The notes below the pieces were generated by a model, which was given only the letters and a program-made list of their open reading frames with translations, was not told where the DNA came from and made no database searches. Shown one piece after another: positions 58,558-64,000 of a stretch of DNA of 64,000 bases; position 1 is the stretch's first letter, and each line of letters starts with the position of its first letter. The translations under genes were made by a program, and so were the position numbers. Location: NCBI GenBank assembly GCA_021234155.1, contig JAJEKV010000033.1, positions 15,073,422 to 15,137,421 of the forward strand, given 5' to 3'. Source of the stretch: Isoetes taiwanensis (lineage: Eukaryota; Streptophyta; Lycopodiopsida; Isoetales; Isoetaceae).

Positions 58558-58572
58558 GGGCCCTTCGGGCCC
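58558..58572. other. GC hairpin GGGCCCTTCGGGCCC
   Basis: A perfect 6 bp stem with a TTC loop follows T/A runs. A near twin, GGCCCCTTCGGGGCC, lies at 61580-61594 in the same position relative to the other foldback element, so both are probably part of the element's outer end. Confidence 0.75.
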
Positions 58573-58984
58573 TAACTGACGCAAACATAGGTAAATAAAG
58601 CCAGTACCACTAGTTCAAGAAAATTAACTATCAAAATAAATACCCCCTTCTATTGTAAACTGCACATTGTCATGCATATGCTAGTGCATATGGTAACATG
58701 TGCTGGTATCAATGCAAGCCTGTTTTGGCATGGCAAGCATTCATAAGCATATGGCATATGCAAAACAAATTTAATTCTACAAAGAGGGAGCATGAATACA
58801 AAAGAAATGGCAATCATAACCGGCAGTGGCATCCACAAATAAGAATATTCATAGGATCAAAAACAAGATATGATTTATAATGATCCCCGAACTGCCAAGA
58901 TTGCAAATTCTTCTTTGGAAAAACCAGATTATGGTAATGTCACAGTAGAAATAGAACAAAGTTGGGCAATCCCTAATGGTTGTT

Positions 58985-59615
58985 TTTGGTGCTGTTGGTT
59001 CGACTCTCCTTATATACGCACTCCCTTTTGGTTTGCTTCCATGCCAACTGCTTTATGAAGATCAGGGTTCTCCATCTTCTGCCATTCAACACTCAAAACA
59101 GGAAATCCTGCAAGAAATGGGAATATCATCAGAACATGCAGGACAAAAAACAAAAAATGACGTGGTCTTCACTTAATACAACCTGTATAATCTCCAGTCC
59201 GTTCGAAGTCCTCAATAAAATGTTTAATAACGGGTGTAGGTATGACATATCCAATATTCTCTGCATCTTCATGCTTCAATGATTGAAATGCAATACCAAC
59301 ACTCGGTCATTAAATGCAAGTCCACCAGAATTGCCCAAGTTTATGGCTGCGTCAATCTGTCGAGCAAATCAATCTGTCGAGCAAAATGTGTCTCTCTCGT
59401 CAAAATTTAAAAATGTATGTATATAACTCCAAAGAAATCAAATGAATAAGCATTACAATTCACTAACTTACCTGCACACCTAACAATAACCATGCACATA
59501 AGATGTGACTTCAATTCTAGAAACAACTCCACTTGTAACTGATATTGTGTCGCCACCAATTGGATAGCCAACTACAAGAATAAAGATCCCGCAAACGTGG
59601 TAATACTCCAAACTC
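58985..59615 (-). pseudogene. Deg9-type serine protease pseudogene fragment
   Basis: Minus-strand blocks in order: [11 protein letters not shown] (59615-59590); [19 protein letters not shown] (59576-59520); the catalytic-serine region QIDAAINLGNSGG (about 59350); [20 protein letters not shown] in a shifted frame (59300-59240); [15 protein letters not shown] (about 59110); GVRI-stop; and RRVEPTAPK (about 59000). This order matches plant Deg9, a nuclear DegP-like protease. The GNSGG serine is kept, but the usual NSGNSGGPAF reads NLGNSGGLAF. A deletion after AFND, internal stops and the missing N-terminal protease half make it dead. Confidence 0.7.
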
Positions 59616-59639
59616 AACAGAACTCACCAAAGAAGTTAC

Positions 59640-60440
59640 AACAACCGGAGTCAGAAAGTAATAGCAAACTTGGAGGGATCCTTCAAAAATTATTTAACCC
59701 GACCGCCTTTGTGGATATGAATATTTTGTTGCAAGGGCAACCAAAAGAACATTTTTATCTAATTGATTTAAGAAATGAGCAAAATGGCCGCCAAAGTAGG
59801 GTATCCTATCGCCAATGACAATGCAACCACCATTGAAACACCGTAAGAGAACTTAGCCATCGATCATCCTCGGTCAAGTCAAGGACTGCGGGATCAAAAA
59901 CTCGAACCATAAGAAAATGGGCCTAATGCCAAGCTTTGCAAGCAAAGTTGCCCTCGGATGAACCAACTTTATCTCCTTTTTAATCAGATCCACATTGGAC
60001 ACAATTTCCACAGTTCTCTTATTAATCTTTGTGGGAATGTTAAGAACATGGAAGAAGGACGTTTGAGAAGGATCAAGCCCTGTGTTTCCAGGAGGTATGG
60101 TCACATCAATTGGGGCTACAAGCCCAATACGAAAGGTGTGCATCCACCTTGTACTTGGCAACTTCTTCTCTGACTTCCTTTAGATCCCCTTTTGTAAAAA
60201 TAAGTCCCACGTTGCCCAAGAGAAGAGATATCGATTCAAAACAACCAGTATTTCCGAGTTTTTCTCGTGTAAACTCGAATGGTTCTTTTCATCATGGTAT
60301 TCTTCCCCATAAGTACGATTGATTTCGGCCTTAAACCCTTCCCCGATTTGTTTTGCATTTGAGTAGACCCAACATTATCCGCTACGGATCAAAGCCTTGG
60401 AGTACTCTTCCAAAATCTCATACATCTTTTCTAAAGTATT
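59640..60440 (-). pseudogene. Processed pseudogene of 60S acidic ribosomal protein P0
   Basis: Without introns, the minus strand reads ILEEYSKAL and DNVGSTQMQ (60420-60350), [14 protein letters not shown] (60310), [19 protein letters not shown] (about 60215-60160), [19 protein letters not shown] (about 60090-60040), [10 protein letters not shown] (59930), [11 protein letters not shown] (59890), GVSMVVALSLAIGYPTLAA (about 59830-59780) and ATKYSYPQ (59730). P0 forms the base of the ribosomal stalk. About ten frameshifts and stops occur. The acidic C-terminal tail is absent: at about 59640 the sequence passes directly into the Deg9 fragment. Confidence 0.8.
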
Positions 60441-61006
60441 ATATGTACCTGGGTTATTAGTGATGGCAAATTAAAAAGAGGCCGGAGCACTGCAAAAAGA
60501 GAAAGGGAGGTGAATGCCTACCAGAACTAAGAACAGGAATCAGATAGCTACAAAGACCGATTATTTGCAGAATACCAAAACAGGCCGCCATGGATTTCCT
60601 GACGCATCATAGCTCTGACACAAAAGAAACACCCATTTCTGCAAGTTGAACATTCATTTCTTTCTGATGCTTGCTCCAGCCTTCTTGTTCTCGATGCTTG
60701 CTCTAGCCTACCGAAGCACCACAGACAGTGCTCCACCTCTGCAGAATTTGTGCCTTCCGCTAGCAAACCCTATCTAGCAAACCCTATTTCTAAATGGCTC
60801 GAGGGTTGCATGTGAAGGAGTCTGAATAAGCTAATTGAAAAAAAAATACAACATGGCCCATGGGTCTAAACCATTGAACAAAAAACACTAAAATTAATGT
60901 AGGCGTATATGCACTCTAGATATACTAATTAGTAGTTCCCATGCAATACGTTTTTGAAATCATATGAAAACCATAGGAAAAATAGTACAAAAATACAAAA
61001 CCAACC
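60441..61006. other. No recognised gene
   Basis: Short frames only. A stretch at 60660-60760 repeats ttgctc[ct]agcct and ttctcgatgcttgctc words. Possibly the flank of the P0 retrocopy; no poly-A tail or target duplication was resolved. Confidence 0.3.
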
Positions 61007-61594
61007 CCCTGTTATTAACAACCAACACATAACTACCATTGACATTAATTAACACAACCATTGGGTCCAACACATTTAAATTAGAATCCCCCTTAAACCC
61101 CCTTTGGTTTGGGTGCATATTCACACGGGGGGTGACTCCGGGCAACGAGAGCTGTTGGATAGGCATATTCACCCCTTATTCCTTAATCTATACCGTACAT
61201 AAAGTTCCTCGTTTGTGGGGTATGCAAGTACAAAATTTGCTATACTGTATAACAAGATTCGCAAAATACTATAAGATTTCAAGTGGAATACTATATGGTG
61301 TTGATTTCGTACGTGCAAAATACAATTATGAGGGCTCTCGCTGCCCTACGTCACCCCCCGTGTGAATATGCACCCAAACCAAAGGGGGTTTAAGGGGGAT
61401 TCTAATTTAAATGTGTTGGACCCAATGGTTGTGTTAATTAATGTCAATGGTAGTTATGTGTTGGTTGTTAATGTCAATGGTTGTTATGTGTTGGTTGTTA
61501 TGTGTTTGTTGTTATGTGTTGGGAGATTTAATTTTTATATGTTGGATGTTAATAGTTTGTGTTGCAAAAATTTTTTTTTGGCCCCTTCGGGGCC
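61007..61594. mobile_element. Foldback element, copy 2 (opposite orientation)
   Basis: Arms lie at about 61007-61165 and 61330-61478, sharing CCCCCTTAAACCCCCTTTGG and flanks with copy 1. The arm-loop junction words (CCGGGCAACGAGAGCTG on the left here) occur on the right in copy 1, so the loop is inverted relative to copy 1. The outer right part holds TTGT/ATGTG tandem words and the GGCCCCTTCGGGGCC hairpin. Confidence 0.7.
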
Positions 61595-62344
61595 TTAGGG
61601 ACGTCACCCCCCCTCCCAGTGTGACAAAACTTTTAGAATTCAAACAAAAAAAAAAACTAGAATTCATTTTAGGCTTTCATCACCTGTAGCTTTTGAATTT
61701 GATCACAATAAAACAAATAGAACATAAGTAAAAGTTACCATAAAGATAGAGCAGATTGATCCCATTATTCTGAAAGTCATAAAGTTTGCAACACAAAGAA
61801 AACCCCCTGTTATTATGCTACATATTGTTACTTCCGCTACAACTATTTCTCTTTCACAATGACACCATTGTTTATCAATCCATATGATTTTGGATGCTCC
61901 ATCTCTAGCTTAAAGGTAATGCATGATTCACCTTATGGTTCGATTAAAGTTCCAAACCTACAATATAAATGCATTCTTGTGGCCTTTGTTTGACCGGATT
62001 CTGCATGACATGAAAAGGGTGGAATAATCCCTTTGTTGTGTGCATAAGAATCCGTTTGTTGATTGAAGCTAAAGGCTGGCTGCTATGAACAATCCGGCAG
62101 CCAAGAATATCTAAGAGTTGGAAGCAAACAGAGGGCCTAAACTTGAATCTGCAGCAAATCTTAGGAAGGAAACAAAAAGGGGTTTTGCAGAACTACATTG
62201 TAGAATCAGGAAACCAATACCTTGTAAAAGAAAACATTATGCTAATCAAGAAACATTAAAAACAAATACCTTTGTAAGTGTGAGCAAAAAATCCATCTCG
62301 TGGTAGTAAAATCCACTCCGGCAATAAGAATCCAAGAGGGCAAG
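61595..62344. other. No recognised gene
   Basis: AT-rich with short frames. The word AACCCCCTGTTATT at 61800 also occurs at 61000 and 62662, hinting at dispersed ends of the foldback family. Confidence 0.35.
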
Positions 62345-62500
62345 TACACATGCATATGCACACATGCACACACATGCACACATGCACATGCACTTGCACT
62401 TGCACTTGCACTTGCACTTGCATTTGCACAATACACATGCACATGAACATGCACATGCACACACATGCACATGCATACACATGCGCAGTGTTCATGCACA
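62345..62500. repeat. CACATG/CACTTG hexanucleotide microsatellite
   Basis: CACATG units are followed by a pure CACTTG run (about 62391-62425) and CACATG again. It creates His/Thr/Cys-rich frames on both strands, which are not genes. Confidence 0.9.
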
Positions 62501-62681
62501 AACACATGCAGAGAAAGACAACAACCCTCGGATTGTTCCAACCAACAAAAATTAACGGCCCATAAAGGGTGCACTCTATAAATACTATTTAGTACACCTC
62601 AACGAATACAACAACGAAATCATAGAAAAACCATGTGAAAACGCGTATAAAAATCTAAAAGTAACCCCCTGTTATTGTGCT

Positions 62682-62820
62682 ACATATGCACCCACTAAAA
62701 AGAACAACTAGCGGCGGCGATGCTTTCGCGGTAATATGAAAACTTAGTTGTTTCTTTAGTTGTTTGTACACATATGCATCCACTAAAAAGAACAACTAGT
62801 GGCGGCGATCGCCGCCGCGA
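62682..62820. repeat. 88 bp direct duplication ending in a GC palindrome
   Basis: acatatgcaYccactaaaaagaacaactag occurs at 62682 and 62770, each followed by a GGCGGCGAT word. In the second copy this grows to the perfect 16 bp palindrome GGCGGCGATCGCCGCC (62801-62816). Confidence 0.8.
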
Positions 62821-63140
62821 CAAAGTCTTGTAAGATTTATGATACTTCACACAATTTATTGCATTTCAAAAATTTAACACAATCTCTGAAATGCCATAAT
62901 TGTGTGAAATATCATAAAATCTTGTATCTGGAAAACAATGGTTCCGTGCGAGAAGAGAAAAGAATCTGCAGTGGTCCATGATAACCTTAGAACTTCGTGC
63001 TAGGTCAATGATATCTAGACATCTGGTCAGGCTTTTTTCCCTTTGGAATCTATGGTGGAACCATGGTACCCATTGCAAAGAAGGTCATGATGTCCGAGGG
63101 ACAGATGTCATTGAACTTGAATATGCATGCAGTTGGAAGC

Positions 63141-63960
63141 AAGAGTGGATCATGTATCTTGTGAACCTGCTTCTCTTCCACGGGCTTTTGAATGGTCTGC
63201 CATGGTTTGGCCCCTTCGCTCGCAAAGATCCCTTCAAAGAAGATTCGCAACACGAGAAGAGACAAATAGTGTCGAGTTCGAAGCCCATGGAAGGCGACAT
63301 GTTCTCGAGCCACTAAGGTCAACGATTGCTCCCGAATTCTAGGAACGAGCCATCGACAATCTTAAGTATCTCAAGTTGAAAGCAACGGAATTCCCAATCT
63401 TTCTTTCTCTGCGCCTCTCCGGATCAATGTGGTGTAGTCACTTTCTAGGCTCCATTATTTAGAGAGGTGGTTGCAAGACCATCGAAGTTCCCATATGCAC
63501 TCTCCATGTTCAATGCTCCAGTGTAATATCTCAATGGCATCAGGACTTACCTTGGGCACTATAGATCATTGTTCTCACTACAAAGCACAATGGTCGAAAC
63601 GAAATGGCTACATTTCAGCGTTACCTCCCTCTGGTCACAGCGAGGTTTCCACATGCCTCTTGCATTCGTCTCTTAGGATCAATACAACTTAGCTCCTTGC
63701 TAAGCTCTATTGCACAAAGGGATGAATGCACGGTGAATTCTTGGAAATCTTGTTGTAAGAGTGGATCATGTATCTTGTGAATCTGCTTCATTTTGATGGG
63801 CTCTTGAATAGTCTGCCGTCGTTTGACCCCTTCGCACGTAAAGATCCCTTCAGAGCAAGATTTTGCAGCATGCGAAGAGACAAACGGCGTCAGAGTTTAA
63901 TAAGCCGATTGAAGGTTGCAGGTTCTCGAGGCACTAAGGTCGGTGATTGCGCCTAAATTT
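63141..63960. repeat. 616 bp tandem duplication at the right edge
   Basis: Segments starting AAGAGTGGATCATGTATCTTG at 63141 and 63757 share about 200 bp at roughly 80 percent identity, including CCTTCGCnCGnAAAGATCCC. A plus-strand stretch between them (NLKYLKLKATEFPIF, about 63358) resembles a leucine-rich repeat but stops soon after. A decayed LRR-type gene is one possibility; the evidence is thin. The second copy may continue past the window. Confidence 0.45.
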
Positions 63961-64000
63961 AAGAAACTCTTGAACCTTAGATGGTTCTCAAATTATTGTG

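Noticed and set aside
62242-62574. Cys/His-rich frames on both strands
   Set aside because: They are translations of the CACATG/CACTTG microsatellite.

Overview
This window comes from the nuclear genome of a land plant. It holds remnants of a CASP-like (UPF0497) membrane protein, a U-box/ARM-repeat protein, a Deg9-type protease, a DUF2838 glycerophosphocholine acyltransferase and a plant Gfo/Idh/MocA oxidoreductase. The exons are small, with GT/AG borders and long AT-rich introns. The lineage cannot be fixed from the sequence. It looks like a large, transposon-rich genome. No tRNA, rRNA or CRISPR array was seen, and no gene is clearly complete and intact.

Layout. 1-10234: head-to-tail array of a 4.7 kb unit (two units and a partial third, open at the left edge) with CASP-like exons on the minus strand. 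The third unit is cut at an A|T dinucleotide by a Helitron 3' end. 10235-20340: mostly non-coding, with a second Helitron 3' end (15943) and an exon of an unidentified conserved protein (17811-18058, minus) that carries a tiny tail-only retrotransposon insertion. 20341-20809: truncated LINE. 21707-22587: decayed glycerophosphocholine acyltransferase. 23581-29475: two partial copies of an oxidoreductase gene; the first holds a 566 bp insertion that the second lacks. 29678-35350: three LINE remnants, all minus. 37323-40906: 3' part of an LTR retrotransposon coding for a large protein with no recognisable pol domain. 40912-49758: an inverted copy of part of the 4.7 kb unit, split by a 6.3 kb terminal-inverted-repeat element (41487-47785) full of GGGCGCCC palindromes. 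50690-51725: U-box/ARM pseudogene. 54298-55931: exons of an unidentified single-pass membrane protein. 56820-56848: third Helitron 3' end. 58094-61480: two foldback elements flanking a Deg9 pseudogene fused end to end with a processed ribosomal protein P0 pseudogene. 61480-64000: microsatellites and a 616 bp tandem duplication.

The sequences do not form one pathway. The window is best read as nested insertions, duplications and gene decay. The most informative points are junctions where an empty site can be compared with a filled one: array copy 3 (Helitron), the inverted unit copy (TIR element and LTR), the oxidoreductase duplicate (566 bp insert) and exon 17811-18058 (tail-only LINE).
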